Assembly (NCBI GenBank): GCA_002482505.1
Contig: DLGD01000016.1
Coordinates: 62,001 to 126,000, forward strand
Direction of reading: 5' to 3'
Length of the DNA: 64,000 bases
DNA from: Christensenella sp. UBA7703
Lineage (GTDB): Bacteria > Bacillota > Clostridia > Christensenellales > CAG-138
The notes below the pieces were generated by a model. It was given only the letters and a program-made list of their open reading frames with translations. It was not told the DNA's origin and ran no database searches. Of the stretch, positions 53,853-63,750 are shown piece after piece. The position numbers and the translations under genes were made by a program. Position 1 is the stretch's first letter. The number at the start of each line of letters is the position of its first letter.

Positions 53853-55778
53853 TCAGCCTCTGCCCCGCCGTGGCGGATAGCCGCCCTTGCCCCCGCTCTT
53901 CTTTCCGCCACCGCGTGAGGCATTCCCGCCATGCGGTTGTGTGCGTCTTGCTGGGTTTGCGCGTTGCTCGTCCGGCGAGAGATAATCCGGCGGAACAAGA
54001 CAGTTTCTGCCGCTACCGATGAGGTCTTCCCGGTCGGCAGAGCGCAGCGCTTTTCGAACAAGCGGCCAGTTTCTGCGGATATGGCACTGCATCAGCACAC
54101 GCTGCATCGCCTTTTCTTCCCGCGTTTTTGCCACATAGACCGGCTGCATGGTCACGGGGTCAAGCCCCGTATAGTACATGCAGGTGGAGGCGGTGCCGGG
54201 CGTGGGATAAAAATCCTGTACCTGCTCCGGTCGGTAATTCTTCTCCTTGAGATAGAGCGCAAGCTCAATCGCGTCCTGAATGTTGCTGCCCGGGTGCGAA
54301 CTGATCAGATAAGGCACAAGATATTGCCGCATGCCGAGACTCTTGTTGATCGCCTCATATTTTTGCACAAAGCGCTCATAGACCGCATGCGGGGGCTTGT
54401 TCATATACTTCAGCACCCGGTCGGAGACATGCTCCGGCGCAACCTTGAGCTGTCCGCTGACGTGGTGCTCAATCAACTCGTGCAGGAAGGTATCATCGCG
54501 ATCCAGCATTGCGTAATCATACCGCACGCCGCTGCGCACAAACACTTTCTTCACGCGTGGCAGTTCGCGCATCTTGCGAAGGAGCGAAACATAGTCTTCT
54601 TCGGATGTGTCGAGCTGTTTGCAGGCGGTAAATCCGATGCACTGCCGGTCCGCGCACACGCCGCTTTTGAGCTGTTTTGCACAGGCCGGATGGCGGAAAT
54701 TTGCGGTTGGCCCGCCGACGTCGTGGATATACCCCTTGAAGTCCGGGTCCCAGGTCATCTTCTCCGCTTCGACCAGAATCGAAGCGTGGCTTCTGCCCGT
54801 CACGACGCGCCCTTGATGAAACGTCAGCGCGCAGAAGTTGCAGTTGCCGAAACACCCGCGCGCGGAGGTGACGGAGAACGAAACTTCATCGATCGCGGGG
54901 ATGTGCCCGCGATACATGGGATGCGGTTTTCGCGTATACGGCAATGCGTAAACTTCGTCCAGCTCTTTGGTCGAGAGCGGCATTGCGGGCGGGTTACAGA
55001 GTACAAACCCTTTTTCATGCGGTTGGATCAGGTGTTTGCCGCGCACGGCGTCCTGCTCCCGCGTCTGCATGGCAAATGCCTCGGCATACTTTCGCTTGTC
55101 TTTGACAACCTCGGTATACGAGGGCAACAGCACGGCACCCTTCGCGCTTTCGGCATCACTGACGCGCACGCAGGTGCCGGGAATATCCGTAATCTGAGCA
55201 ACCGGCTTGCCTGACTGAAGCGCGTCCGCAACCTTGACGATGGCACGTTCACCCATGCCGTAGATGAGGATATCCGCGCACGCATCGTAGAGGATGCTGT
55301 GGCGCACACGGTCGTCCCAATAGTCATAGTGCGCAAAGCGGCGAAGGCTCGCCTCAATGCCGCCGATGATCAGTGGAACCCCTGAATATGCCTGCTTGCA
55401 GCGGTTGGCGTAGACGATGGTTGCGCGATCCGGCCGCTTTCCGGCTGCGCCTTCCTCCGTGTATACGTCTGTGCTTCTCCTCGAACCGGAAACGGAATAA
55501 TGGTTGACCATGCTGTCGATATTGCCAGAGGAGATGAGATACGCAAGCTTTGGCTTGCCCAGCGCTCGAAACGGCTCCACGCTGTGCCAGTCCGGCTGCG
55601 CGATGACGCCGACGCTGTAACCCCGGCTCTCGAGCACGCGGGTGATAATCGCCGCACCGAAACTGGGATGATCGATATATGCATCCCCGCTGACAAAGAC
55701 GAAATCAAGTTGGTCGATGCCTCGCGCGCGCATCTCCTCGCGGTTGACGGGCGGAAAGGCATTCTTTTGTTTGGCCAT
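53853..55778 (-). CDS. YgiQ family radical SAM protein
   Basis: A 641-residue protein of the YgiQ/UPF0313 family of unknown substrate. It has the N-terminal domain (DFVFVSGDAYIDHPSFG, IIGGIEASLRRFAHYDYW), the radical SAM cluster motif CFGNCNFC with SVTSARG before it, and the downstream YPTPGTASTCMYYTGLDP segment. The last 40 residues are Gly/Arg/Lys-rich (GGNASRGGGKKSGGKGG, PPRRGRG) and look disordered and nucleic-acid-binding. It stands alone between yceD and the DivIVA-domain gene. Confidence 0.93.
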   Translation of the reverse strand: MAKQKNAFPPVNREEMRARGIDQLDFVFVSGDAYIDHPSFGAAIITRVLESRGYSVGVIAQPDWHSVEPFRALGKPKLAYLISSGNIDSMVNHYSVSGSRRSTDVYTEEGAAGKRPDRATIVYANRCKQAYSGVPLIIGGIEASLRRFAHYDYWDDRVRHSILYDACADILIYGMGERAIVKVADALQSGKPVAQITDIPGTCVRVSDAESAKGAVLLPSYTEVVKDKRKYAEAFAMQTREQDAVRGKHLIQPHEKGFVLCNPPAMPLSTKELDEVYALPYTRKPHPMYRGHIPAIDEVSFSVTSARGCFGNCNFCALTFHQGRVVTGRSHASILVEAEKMTWDPDFKGYIHDVGGPTANFRHPACAKQLKSGVCADRQCIGFTACKQLDTSEEDYVSLLRKMRELPRVKKVFVRSGVRYDYAMLDRDDTFLHELIEHHVSGQLKVAPEHVSDRVLKYMNKPPHAVYERFVQKYEAINKSLGMRQYLVPYLISSHPGSNIQDAIELALYLKEKNYRPEQVQDFYPTPGTASTCMYYTGLDPVTMQPVYVAKTREEKAMQRVLMQCHIRRNWPLVRKALRSADREDLIGSGRNCLVPPDYLSPDEQRANPARRTQPHGGNASRGGGKKSGGKGGYPPRRGRG

Positions 55779-55881
55779 ACTACCTGTTTTCTTTCTATTT
55801 GATCACACGGATCAAACCGGTTCTATCGGGTGATTTCATAAAAATGATCTGCAGCGTCAGTCAGTCGCTCATGAAAAGCAT

Positions 55882-56649
55882 TTATTCGTCTGCGTGGTCA
55901 GCCTGATCAAATACCTTCTGGAGTACAGTTGCCGGATCGTTCTGCTGCTGTTGCGCGGTTGGCTCCGTTGGCTTTGCCTGCTGCTCTTGCGGTTTCGGTG
56001 CGGGCGGTTGCGTCGCGGGGGTCGGTGTATATGTCGCCTTCGGCGTGGGCTGCGGCACAGGGGTTGGCGCCGTTTTCGGTTCTGTCGCAGGCTGGGTTTG
56101 CTGCGGTGCGGAGGCGGGCTTCTCACTCTCCTGCGTTTCGTGTTCCGCGATGTTGATCAAAAGCTCATCCAGCCAGTTGACGGCGGCGGCAGACATCCGC
56201 TTTGCGCGGCGATCCGCCTCTTCCTGTGTCAGTTCTTCCAGCGGAATTGCGGCTTTCGCTTCCTCAATGATCTGGGCTTTCGCCTCTTCTTCCCGCTTTA
56301 CGCGGTTGACCTTCGGCGCGCGGATGGGCTTGTTTGCGCCGTTTCCGCGCGTGATGGAGCGCGCAGCGGGCTTTTGATCGTCCTCACGGGTGTTCGCGCC
56401 GCCCGGCAAGGCGATGTTCCCCTGCTCAATGCCGGAGTCGATGGCTTTCTTCATGTCCGCTAGAGGCACCTTTTGTCCATGCTCCAGTTTTTTCATCAGA
56501 TATTCCATTGCGGCAAGCATTTCCCGTTTTTCCGCCTCATATCGCTCCAGCGTCTCGATGATTTCATCCAGAAATACATCGACCTGCTCGATGTCATATC
56601 CCATAAAAGCGCGCGTAAAAACGTGGTTGACGATCTCGTCTATGCGCAT
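55882..56649 (-). CDS. DivIVA-domain protein with long Pro/Gln/Thr-rich tail
   Basis: A 255-residue protein. The N-terminal 60 residues (MRIDEIVNHVFTRAFMGYD, then VDVFLDEIIETLERYEAEKREML) are a DivIVA membrane-curvature domain and coiled coil; the middle is charged; from about residue 175 the chain is rich in Pro, Gln, Thr and Ala and ends in a short acidic helix. DivIVA-type proteins recruit division or wall-synthesis factors to poles and septa. Its place beside sepF agrees with a division role. The tail is longer than usual. Confidence 0.85.
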   Translation of the reverse strand: MRIDEIVNHVFTRAFMGYDIEQVDVFLDEIIETLERYEAEKREMLAAMEYLMKKLEHGQKVPLADMKKAIDSGIEQGNIALPGGANTREDDQKPAARSITRGNGANKPIRAPKVNRVKREEEAKAQIIEEAKAAIPLEELTQEEADRRAKRMSAAAVNWLDELLINIAEHETQESEKPASAPQQTQPATEPKTAPTPVPQPTPKATYTPTPATQPPAPKPQEQQAKPTEPTAQQQQNDPATVLQKVFDQADHADE

Positions 56650-56706
56650 GTGTGTTGCCCTCCTGCCGACAGAATGCCGTCACTTGATCTCCTGTAACCG
56701 CTTTGG

Positions 56707-56740
56707 TAAAAAATTGGCACACCAACGCTCTGATGTGCCA
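56707..56740 (-). terminator. Terminator after sepF
   Basis: TGGCACA and TGTGCCA form a perfect 7-base stem with a 12-base loop, followed on the minus strand by ATTTTTT. Confidence 0.82.
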
Positions 56741-56772
56741 GTGAATCCTGTTTCGTTATGCGGCTGTCCTGC

Positions 56773-57249
56773 TCAAACCAGATCGCCGTAATCGTCCTCG
56801 CCATTGCCTACAACGTCATAGTTGTTTGGCGCAACAACAAAGATACCGCGCGAAATCTTGCACATGGTACCGTTGAGCGCATAGACCGCGCCGGAGAGGA
56901 AGTCCAGAATGCGCTGCGCCGTATCCAGCTCCAATTCTTCCATGTTGACAATGACCGGCTTCCTGTTTTTCAGGTTGTCGATGATGCTCTGCGTATCCTC
57001 GTAGCTTACGGGGTGGTATACGATCATCTTCATCCCGCCGGAGATGGGGAGGTTTGCGCCGGAGGTGTTCTGCCCGCGCTCACTTCTGCGGTTCGGCGCT
57101 GCGGCAGGGCGGCTGTTGCTGAATGCACCGCCGACGGCACGCTCGGGTGCGTCGTCACGGTAATACCCGTCGTCTCTGCGCTCGTCGTCCTGCTCGTCGC
57201 TCTCCTCGATTCCGATAAAATCCAGGAATTTTGTGTAAAGGCTTGCCAT
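56773..57249 (-). CDS. sepF: Cell division protein SepF
   Basis: Membrane-anchored FtsZ-ring protein. The 158-residue product has the amphipathic N-terminal helix MASLYTKFLDFIGI, a disordered Asp/Arg/Pro-rich linker, and the C-terminal core MIVYHPVSYEDTQSIIDNLKNRKPVIVNMEEL with DTAQRILDFLSGAVYALNG. CGGAGGAAGACGG precedes the ATG. It lies downstream of yggS, the standard sepF neighbourhood. Confidence 0.97.
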   Translation of the reverse strand: MASLYTKFLDFIGIEESDEQDDERRDDGYYRDDAPERAVGGAFSNSRPAAAPNRRSERGQNTSGANLPISGGMKMIVYHPVSYEDTQSIIDNLKNRKPVIVNMEELELDTAQRILDFLSGAVYALNGTMCKISRGIFVVAPNNYDVVGNGEDDYGDLV

Positions 57250-57358
57250 CCGTCTTCCTCCGAAAACCGTCAGCCCAGGTCGTTACCCAAGGCATTCTCT
57301 CAAAATTTTTTCGTTTTGCGTGCCAATCTGTTTGGGAACCTGCACGCGGGGACTCAAT

Positions 57359-58051
57359 TCATTTCCTGTCTCGCGCGCCAAAGATACGGGAACCAACGCG
57401 CACCTGCGTCGCCCCCTCTTCGATGGCGACGGTAAAATCATGACTCATGCCCATCGAGAGCGTGTCAAATACATCAAGGTCCAGTCGTGCCTGAAGTTTC
57501 TCAAAATGCAGGCGCATCTTTCTAAAGTATGCCCGCGCTTCCTCCGCTTCTACCGCTGGCGGGACGCACATCAGCCCGCGTAGGCGCAAATGCGGATACT
57601 GGGTCAACGATTCCGCGAAAGAATCCAAGTCCTCATCGGGTACGCCGCCTTTTTGGTCTTCCGCACCGATGTTGACCTGGATCAATATATCCTGCACAAT
57701 GCCGCGCGCCTCTGCTTTTTGCTGCAATTGCTGCGCGAGATTTTGCCGGTCGACCGACTCAATCAAGTCGGCAAAACCGCAGACATATTTTATCTTATTC
57801 GTTTGCAGTTGTCCAATAAAATGCGCCCTGCAACCTTGCTGTTCAAAAAAAGTTTTCTTTTCGTTCAATTCTTGGGCGTGATTCTCACCAAACGTGCGAA
57901 TCCCTGCCGCAACCGCATCGGCCATACGCTCGGTACTTTGATATTTCGACACGGCGATGAGCTGCACGTCCTCCGTCTTTCGCCCGGCTCTGGCGCAGGC
58001 GTTCGCGATCTCCTCGCGAACCTCTGCTATATTTCTCGCGATGTCTGTCAT
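57359..58051 (-). CDS. yggS: YggS family pyridoxal-phosphate homeostasis protein
   Basis: Single-domain TIM-barrel PLP-binding protein that buffers free PLP. The 230-residue product has the cofactor lysine in VQLIAVSKYQ, then FGENHAQELNEK, HFIGQLQTNK, VNIGAEDQKGG and LSMGMSHDFTVAIEEGATQVRVGSRIFG. It overlaps the HlyD-like gene upstream by 4 bases and precedes sepF. Confidence 0.97.
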   Translation of the reverse strand: MTDIARNIAEVREEIANACARAGRKTEDVQLIAVSKYQSTERMADAVAAGIRTFGENHAQELNEKKTFFEQQGCRAHFIGQLQTNKIKYVCGFADLIESVDRQNLAQQLQQKAEARGIVQDILIQVNIGAEDQKGGVPDEDLDSFAESLTQYPHLRLRGLMCVPPAVEAEEARAYFRKMRLHFEKLQARLDLDVFDTLSMGMSHDFTVAIEEGATQVRVGSRIFGARDRK

Positions 58052-59241
58052 GGCTTGAGATACTTCATTCCGGCGGTAAGATTATCCGCAGCATTCTTTG
58101 CGCGGATGACCGCCTTATTCTCGCTCTGCGCGAGAATATCAACTTCGACACGCAGCACCGAATCGCCATATGAGATGTTGATACCCGGTACGCCGGCAAC
58201 GATCTCAATTGCCTTGAGCGGCACAACCAGGCCCTGCGCGGACTTGCTGATGGTTGCCGCAACCGTTCGCGTTCCGATGAGCTTGCCGATGTCGGTGTTA
58301 AACTCCAGAATGTTGACGACCGATTTTTCGGAAACTTGGCTTGCGCGCGCGGTTGCCGTAAACTGCTGATCGGAATAATTCTGGAACAGCACACTATACT
58401 GCTCCCCTTCTGCGAGGCGCATGGGGTCGCTGGAGCTTGTCACAAACGCGATAAACCAATGCGTGTTATTGATGATGCGATAGAGAGGCACCTCGCTGGT
58501 GGAGTCCGCGTTTTTTGCGGTGTTGCCGCCGTTGACGACGTTTTTCACCAGTGCGGAGTTGATCGTCGAGAGTTTATTGACGCTGAGCACCTGCTCATAG
58601 CCATCAAAATAAAAGCTCACGATGCCCGTCCCGGAAGTGTTTTTAATGTCCCGTTTCCAACCGCTCATGACGTTTTGCTGGCTCTTGAGGTCGCTATAGA
58701 GCTGCGTGAGCGTGGTATCCGGGGTTACGATGCTGAGCATCAACGCTGTTCGTTGGGTTTCGAGGTCTTTGAGTGTCTGCTCCAGATCCAGCATATCCAG
58801 CTTGCTCTGCCCGCGAGAGACGGCGCGGATCTGTTTTTCCACCTCGTCGATGCTGTTGTTGAGATCGACGAGTTCCTGCGGGGCTTGCCCGCCAAGCAGC
58901 TGCATCTGATAATCGAAAATCTGTTTTTGCAGGTTCAGGAGCGTGACCATCGTCTCGTCCTGATAGCCGCGCTTGTACAGCTGCGCGATGACTTGATCGT
59001 TGTTGACCGTTTCGCCTTCCACCACGTCGAACGTGATCTTCTCATACGGTTCGGACATGATGACCTTTTCATCGCGAATGATCGCGGCGTTGACCTCAAG
59101 GTCTGCTCCAAGAGAGCCAAACTCGATCTCTCCGGTCTTTTTCAGCGCGTTTGCAACGATAACTACGAGCGCAATGAAACCGACGAGAATCAGGATCATC
59201 ATAAAGAAGCGGCCTTTGATGCGCATCTTCGATTTAGCCAT
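58048..59241 (-). CDS. HlyD-like single-pass membrane protein
   Basis: A 397-residue protein with a short basic cytoplasmic end, one membrane helix about residues 12-32 (FFMMILILVGFIALVVIVAN) and a large outside part. It has the split lipoyl-like barrel of membrane-fusion proteins (EKITFDVVEGETVNNDQVIAQLYKRG, and late LVVPLKAIEIVAG) around a coiled coil (residues about 105-170). No ABC or MFS exporter genes are near; instead it is coupled to yggS and sepF, so a role in envelope or division rather than efflux seems likely. The start at 59241 overlaps the dUTPase-like gene by 8 bases. Confidence 0.85.
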   Translation of the reverse strand: MAKSKMRIKGRFFMMILILVGFIALVVIVANALKKTGEIEFGSLGADLEVNAAIIRDEKVIMSEPYEKITFDVVEGETVNNDQVIAQLYKRGYQDETMVTLLNLQKQIFDYQMQLLGGQAPQELVDLNNSIDEVEKQIRAVSRGQSKLDMLDLEQTLKDLETQRTALMLSIVTPDTTLTQLYSDLKSQQNVMSGWKRDIKNTSGTGIVSFYFDGYEQVLSVNKLSTINSALVKNVVNGGNTAKNADSTSEVPLYRIINNTHWFIAFVTSSSDPMRLAEGEQYSVLFQNYSDQQFTATARASQVSEKSVVNILEFNTDIGKLIGTRTVAATISKSAQGLVVPLKAIEIVAGVPGINISYGDSVLRVEVDILAQSENKAVIRAKNAADNLTAGMKYLKP

Positions 59242-59605
59242 TCGTTTCACCGCCGATTTCGTAGCCCTGTTTCTGAGACCTGCCGTATTGCCGGTCAAAA
59301 TTCTCCTGATTTTTTGCTTGGTAGAGCGAGAAGAGCTCCTCCGCCGTCATGCCGCTTTTGAGGCACATGCTCACAAAAAAATGCAGCACATCCACCAGTT
59401 CGCCTTTGAGGGCGGCATCGTCCACGGGCTTCGGATTTTTCCACCATTTAAAGTTCACCTCGTCCAGCACTTCGGAGAGTTCCGAAATCATGGCGAGTAC
59501 CTCTTTTTGCATCCATTCTTCGCGCGAGTAAGCGAGGTTTCTGCGCGCCGCAATGTCGCTATCCAGCGACTCCTGCAGTTGAAAAATCACGTCCAGCTTG
59601 TCCAA
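59234..59605 (-). CDS. All-alpha dUTPase/MazG-like nucleotide pyrophosphohydrolase
   Basis: A 123-residue helical protein with the metal-binding pattern of all-alpha NTP pyrophosphatases: E42xxE45 in ISELSEVLDEVNFKWWK and E69xxD72 in GELVDVLHFFVSM. The opening MDKLDVIFQLQESLD is typical of the dUTPase_2 group, so removal of dUTP is the likely reaction, but MazG-type house-cleaning cannot be excluded. The start is TTG at 59605, 8 bases after GGAGG. Confidence 0.85.
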   Translation of the reverse strand: MDKLDVIFQLQESLDSDIAARRNLAYSREEWMQKEVLAMISELSEVLDEVNFKWWKNPKPVDDAALKGELVDVLHFFVSMCLKSGMTAEELFSLYQAKNQENFDRQYGRSQKQGYEIGGETNG

Positions 59606-59659
59606 GTCGGTTTCCTCCGTCCGGTTTGAAAAGGGGTTCTGGCTGCGTTGCTGTCGTCG

Positions 59660-60919
59660 TCAGCGAATCACGTCCAACAGCGCGGCCTTCTGTTTTTTCA
59701 CTCTGCCGACCAGCGCTGTGCTGGCCTGGCTCAAGTCGAGGCAAACGGGAAGAATGCGTTCAATATCCTCCATTGTAACACATTCGATTCTACGGAGTGT
59801 CTCCTGCTCGCTATATTCACGTTTTTGTAACAGAAGCGTCTTACCCAGCGCATTCATGCGTGCGCCGGAGGATTCCATGCCCAGCAGGTAGCTGCCCTTG
59901 AGCTGATCGCAGCAACGAAGCAGTTCTTCTTTCGTTACGCCTTCTTTACGCACACGTTCCATCTCTTCTACCATGCGGCTGAGCACTTCCTTCGCCTGCT
60001 TTTCGCCGGTTCCGGCATAGAGCGTCAGCGTGCCCGTCCCCGTATAGCTTGTAGGGTACGAGTAGACCGAGTATGCAAGGCCGAGCTTCTCGCGGATCGA
60101 TTGAAACAGCCGCGAGCTCATACTGCCGCCGAGGATGTTGGAGAGCACCGCAAGAGGATATTGCCCCTCGCTGTCTCTTGCAAATCCGGGCAGCGTCAGG
60201 CAGATATGCACCTGCTCGACATCTTTTTCGACGAACTTCTCGCGCTTTCCGCCGGGATAGCGCTGCACGACCGGCGTGGTAGCATGCGGCGAGGCGGGCG
60301 CGTCAAACCAACGAGTTACGGAATCGATCAACGCCTGCTCCTCAAAGTTGCCCGCGCAGGAGACGACGATGTTGTTTGGCACGTAAAATTCATTTTTGTA
60401 GGCAAGCAGCGACTCGCGGGTAAACGCGCGCACGCTCTCTTTTGTGCCGAGGATCGGGCTCGCCAGCGTCTCTTCGCCAAAGAAAAGCATATTGCTCTCT
60501 TCGCCGGAAAGGTCTTCCGGGCTGTCCTCGTTCATCAGTATTTCTTCGAGCACGACGCCTTGCTCTTTTTTCAGCTCTTCGGGATCAAACACGCTATGAA
60601 ACGTGATATCGGAAAGAACATCCGAAACAAGGTCCAGGTGTTCATCCAGCACTTTTGCATAAAAGCAGGTGTTCTCTTTGCTTGTAAACGCATTGATGTT
60701 GCCGCCGACTGCGTCCATCTCGATTGCAATCTGCTCCGCATCCCTGCGCTGTGTCCCCTTGAACACCATATGCTCAATCAGGTGTGATGCCCCCGCCGTC
60801 TCCTGCGTTTCCCGCACGGAGCCGGTGTCAACCCAAACGCCCATGCTCACCGAGCGGACGTGTTCCATTTTCTCATAGATCAGGCGGATGCCGTTTGGCA
60901 GCGTCTTTTGGTGTATCAT
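59660..60919 (-). CDS. M16 family zinc metallopeptidase (insulinase/processing-peptidase type)
   Basis: A 419-residue pitrilysin-family protein with the inverted zinc motif HLIEH (His46, Glu49, His50) and the downstream Glu region, then the second M16 half with LSNILGGSMSSRLFQSIREKLGLAYSVYSYPTSY. It corresponds to Bacillus YmxG/MlpA, a peptidase usually found near pnp, whose natural substrate is unclear. It follows pnp after 161 bases containing a strong hairpin. Confidence 0.94.
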   Translation of the reverse strand: MIHQKTLPNGIRLIYEKMEHVRSVSMGVWVDTGSVRETQETAGASHLIEHMVFKGTQRRDAEQIAIEMDAVGGNINAFTSKENTCFYAKVLDEHLDLVSDVLSDITFHSVFDPEELKKEQGVVLEEILMNEDSPEDLSGEESNMLFFGEETLASPILGTKESVRAFTRESLLAYKNEFYVPNNIVVSCAGNFEEQALIDSVTRWFDAPASPHATTPVVQRYPGGKREKFVEKDVEQVHICLTLPGFARDSEGQYPLAVLSNILGGSMSSRLFQSIREKLGLAYSVYSYPTSYTGTGTLTLYAGTGEKQAKEVLSRMVEEMERVRKEGVTKEELLRCCDQLKGSYLLGMESSGARMNALGKTLLLQKREYSEQETLRRIECVTMEDIERILPVCLDLSQASTALVGRVKKQKAALLDVIR

Positions 60920-60989
60920 ACGCTCCGTTTCCTTTCAAAGGCAATAGCTTGCAAGATTGTATTCTACCACAAATGTATCCTGGACGAAA

Positions 60990-61054
60990 GCCGCGCCTTC
61001 ATCTATGCGGTATGGCTCTTGCAGATACGAAAGGCGCGGCGTTGCCGCCGCGCC
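60990..61054 (-). terminator. Hairpin pair between pnp and the M16 peptidase gene
   Basis: GGCGCGGCG and CGCCGCGCC (61033-61054) form a perfect 9-base stem with a four-base loop, but only three T follow. The left arm can alternatively pair with AAGGCGCGGC at 60990-60999 across a wide loop, so two exclusive structures are possible. It probably terminates or attenuates pnp transcripts. Confidence 0.6.
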
Positions 61055-61080
61055 CTGATTGGTTTCTTTCGCTTCGGAAC

Positions 61081-63177
61081 TTAGTCCTTTTCCGGCGGCA
61101 GCATGTCCTTGCGAGTCAGGCTGATCTTGCCGGTCTTGGCGTCGATCTCGATGACGCGGACCAGCACCTGCTCGCCCATGGACAGAACGTCTTCCACCTT
61201 CTCCACGCGCTTGTTTGCAATGCGGGAGATATGCAGCAATCCGTCCGTGCCGGGTTTGAGGTTGATGAACGCGCCAAAGTCCTTAATGCCGACCACGGTG
61301 CCGAGGTAGACATCGCCCACTTCGATCTCTTTGACGATGCCGTCGATGATGCGCTTGGCTTCCGCCGCGGCTGCCGAATCGGGCGAGGCAATGTAGACCG
61401 TGCCGTCGTCTTCGATATCGATCTTCACGCCGGTATCGGCGATGATCTTGTTGATGACCTTGCCGCCGCTGCCGATGACTTCACGGATCTTGTCGGGGTT
61501 GATCGAGAACGTGATGATGCGCGGCGCATAGGGTGAGAGTTCTGCGCGCGGCTCACGGAGGGTTTCGGCCATCTTGTCGAGGATGAACATACGCCCTTTG
61601 CGCGCCTGCTCCAGTGCGCGGGTGAGGATTTCACGGTTGATGCCCTTGATCTTGATGTCCATCTGGATGGCGGTGATGCCATCGCGCGTACCGGCAACCT
61701 TGAAATCCATGTCGCCAAGGAAGTCTTCCAGGCCCTGAATGTCGGTCAGAATCGCAATGTTGCCGGTGGAGTCATCCTTGATGAGTCCCATCGCAACACC
61801 TGCGACAGATTTCTTAATCGGAACACCGGCATCCAGCAGCGCCAGCGTGCTCGCGCAGATAGAAGCCTGCGAGGTGGATCCGTTGGAGCTGATGACCTCG
61901 CTCACGAGGCGCATGCAGTACGGAAACTCCGCTTCGCTCGGCAAAACCGGCTCCAGCGCGCGCTCTGCCAGAGCACCGTGCCCGATTTCGCGGCGGCCAA
62001 CGCCACGCATGGGCTTCGCTTCACCGACGCTGTACGGCGGCATATTGTACTGATGCATGTAGCGTTTGCTCTCTTCGAGCGAGAGTCCGTCGAGGGACTG
62101 CGCTTCGGAGATTGTGCCGAGGGTGGCAATGGTCATAACCTGCGTCTGTCCGCGCGTGAAGACTGCGCTGCCGTGCGTACGGTTCAGAATGCCGACCTCG
62201 CTCCAAATCGGGCGGATCTCATCCTGTGCGCGCCCATCGGGACGGATCTTCTTGTTGATGATCTTGTCACGGACGACTTCTTTGGTGATGTTATAGAGAA
62301 TCGCGCCGATGTCCTTGCCGGACTCGGGGTATTCTTCTTTGAACGCTTCCACCGTTTCGGCTTTCATCTGATCGCCGCGCACTTCGCGCTCGTGGCGGTC
62401 AAAGGTATCCAGCGACCAAACGACCTTGTCAAACGCAAACGCGCGAACTTTCGCTTCCAGCGCTTCGTCGGGATGGTAAACCATCGGCTCCATCTTCTCT
62501 TTGCCAATCTGGGCTTCAATGTCGGCAATGAAGCTGACGATCTTCTTGATTTCTTCATGCGCAAAGAGAATTGCGTTGAGCATCTCGTCTTCCGAGACCT
62601 CGTTCGCGCCGGCTTCAACCATCATGACCGCGTCTTTGGTTCCTGCGACCACAAGGCTCAGGCGGCTCTTTTCGCGCTGGGCAACATCGGGGTTGATGAT
62701 GAATTCGCCGTCGACCATGCCGACCGCAACGGAACCAGTGGGTCCCGAGAACGGAGCTTCGCTGATCGCGAGCGCTGCGGAAGAACCGATCATCGCGAGG
62801 ATGTCCGGCTGAACGTCCTGCTCCACGGAGAGAACCGTTGCAACCACCTGCACGTCGTTGTAGAACCCTTTCGGGAACAGCGGACGCAGCGGTCGGTCGA
62901 TGAGGCGCGAGCTGAGGATCGCGCGGTCGGTCGGTCGGCCTTCCCGCTTGATGAATCCGCCGGGGATCTTGCCCACCGAGTAAAGTTTTTCTTGATATTC
63001 CACCGAAAGCGGCAGAAAGTCCACACCGTCACGCGCGGTCTTTGCGATGGTCGCGCAGACCAGCACCGCCGTGTCGCCCAAACGGACGAGTACGCTTCCG
63101 CCCGCCTGTTCGGCGTACTTGCCGGTTTCGACGATCAGCGTCTTGCCGCCAAGCTGCATCTGGAAGTTTCTTTCCAT
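61081..63177 (-). CDS. pnp: Polyribonucleotide nucleotidyltransferase (PNPase)
   Basis: 3'-to-5' phosphorolytic exoribonuclease. The 698-residue protein has two RNase PH domains (first with [19 protein letters not shown], second with [12 protein letters not shown] and [17 protein letters not shown]), a helical linker, a KH domain ([17 protein letters not shown]) and an S1 domain ([18 protein letters not shown]). The start at 63177 is preceded by AAGGAG; upstream in-frame codons lie in the leader. A -10 element TATAAT at 63217-63222 marks a likely promoter. A perfect palindrome GTGATATCAC lies at 63313-63322. Confidence 0.98.
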   Translation of the reverse strand: MERNFQMQLGGKTLIVETGKYAEQAGGSVLVRLGDTAVLVCATIAKTARDGVDFLPLSVEYQEKLYSVGKIPGGFIKREGRPTDRAILSSRLIDRPLRPLFPKGFYNDVQVVATVLSVEQDVQPDILAMIGSSAALAISEAPFSGPTGSVAVGMVDGEFIINPDVAQREKSRLSLVVAGTKDAVMMVEAGANEVSEDEMLNAILFAHEEIKKIVSFIADIEAQIGKEKMEPMVYHPDEALEAKVRAFAFDKVVWSLDTFDRHEREVRGDQMKAETVEAFKEEYPESGKDIGAILYNITKEVVRDKIINKKIRPDGRAQDEIRPIWSEVGILNRTHGSAVFTRGQTQVMTIATLGTISEAQSLDGLSLEESKRYMHQYNMPPYSVGEAKPMRGVGRREIGHGALAERALEPVLPSEAEFPYCMRLVSEVISSNGSTSQASICASTLALLDAGVPIKKSVAGVAMGLIKDDSTGNIAILTDIQGLEDFLGDMDFKVAGTRDGITAIQMDIKIKGINREILTRALEQARKGRMFILDKMAETLREPRAELSPYAPRIITFSINPDKIREVIGSGGKVINKIIADTGVKIDIEDDGTVYIASPDSAAAAEAKRIIDGIVKEIEVGDVYLGTVVGIKDFGAFINLKPGTDGLLHISRIANKRVEKVEDVLSMGEQVLVRVIEIDAKTGKISLTRKDMLPPEKD

Positions 63178-63216
63178 AGTATTTGTTTGCTCCTTCTTCT
63201 TCTTTATCTTCTTTTT

Positions 63217-63222
63217 ATTATA
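63217..63222 (-). promoter_or_regulatory. -10 element of the probable pnp promoter
   Basis: A perfect TATAAT on the minus strand about 40 bases before the pnp start. The -35 match is poor (TTGATT at a 15-base spacing), so strength is uncertain. Confidence 0.5.
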
Positions 63223-63370
63223 ACCAGTTTCAGGGCAAATCAATCCGCTGCTGAGCAAAAAATACTTGGAAATCGGAAAATTGCGGATTTATTTGCGGTT
63301 TGACCCGCGCGCGTGATATCACAGGCGCAGATAAAATTTGTATACACAATGATAACATTTGAAAATAGAA

Positions 63371-63396
63371 AGAAAGGCGGGAACAACCCCGCCTTT
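63371..63396 (-). terminator. Terminator after rpsO
   Basis: AAAGGCGGG and CCCGCCTTT form a perfect 9-base stem with a six-base loop. T residues follow on both strands. It lies directly after the rpsO stop. Confidence 0.85.
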
Positions 63397-63401
63397 TTCT
63401 C

Positions 63402-63659
63402 TTATTTGATACGGATGTTCAAGCTTGCAGCGACCGCTCTGTAGCGCTCGATGTCCTTCTCCTTGAGGTAGTTCAGAAGGCCTCTGCGCTGACCGACCAT
63501 CTTCAAGAGCCCGCGGCGCGAGTGGTGGTCCTTCATGTGCAGTTTCAGGTGCTCGTTGAGGTGGTTGATGCGCTCTGTGAGCAGCGCAATCTGCACTTCG
63601 GGGGAACCGGTGTCGCCTTCGTGAAGCGCATACTTTTCGATGGTTTCTGTCTTTGTCAT
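63402..63659 (-). CDS. rpsO: 30S ribosomal protein S15
   Basis: Small-subunit primary binding protein of 85 residues. [38 protein letters not shown] and [11 protein letters not shown] match S15. The start at 63659 has AAGGAG upstream. It stands between ribF and pnp, the usual order, with its own promoter and terminator. Confidence 0.98.
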   Translation of the reverse strand: MTKTETIEKYALHEGDTGSPEVQIALLTERINHLNEHLKLHMKDHHSRRGLLKMVGQRRGLLNYLKEKDIERYRAVAASLNIRIK

Positions 63660-63750
63660 ACTATTCTTTCTCCTTTTTTCTCTTTCCCGTGAACTGAGAA
63701 ATACGTCGGAGTGTCGCATAACCCAGTAAACGGCATTTGAATGCTTTTAT

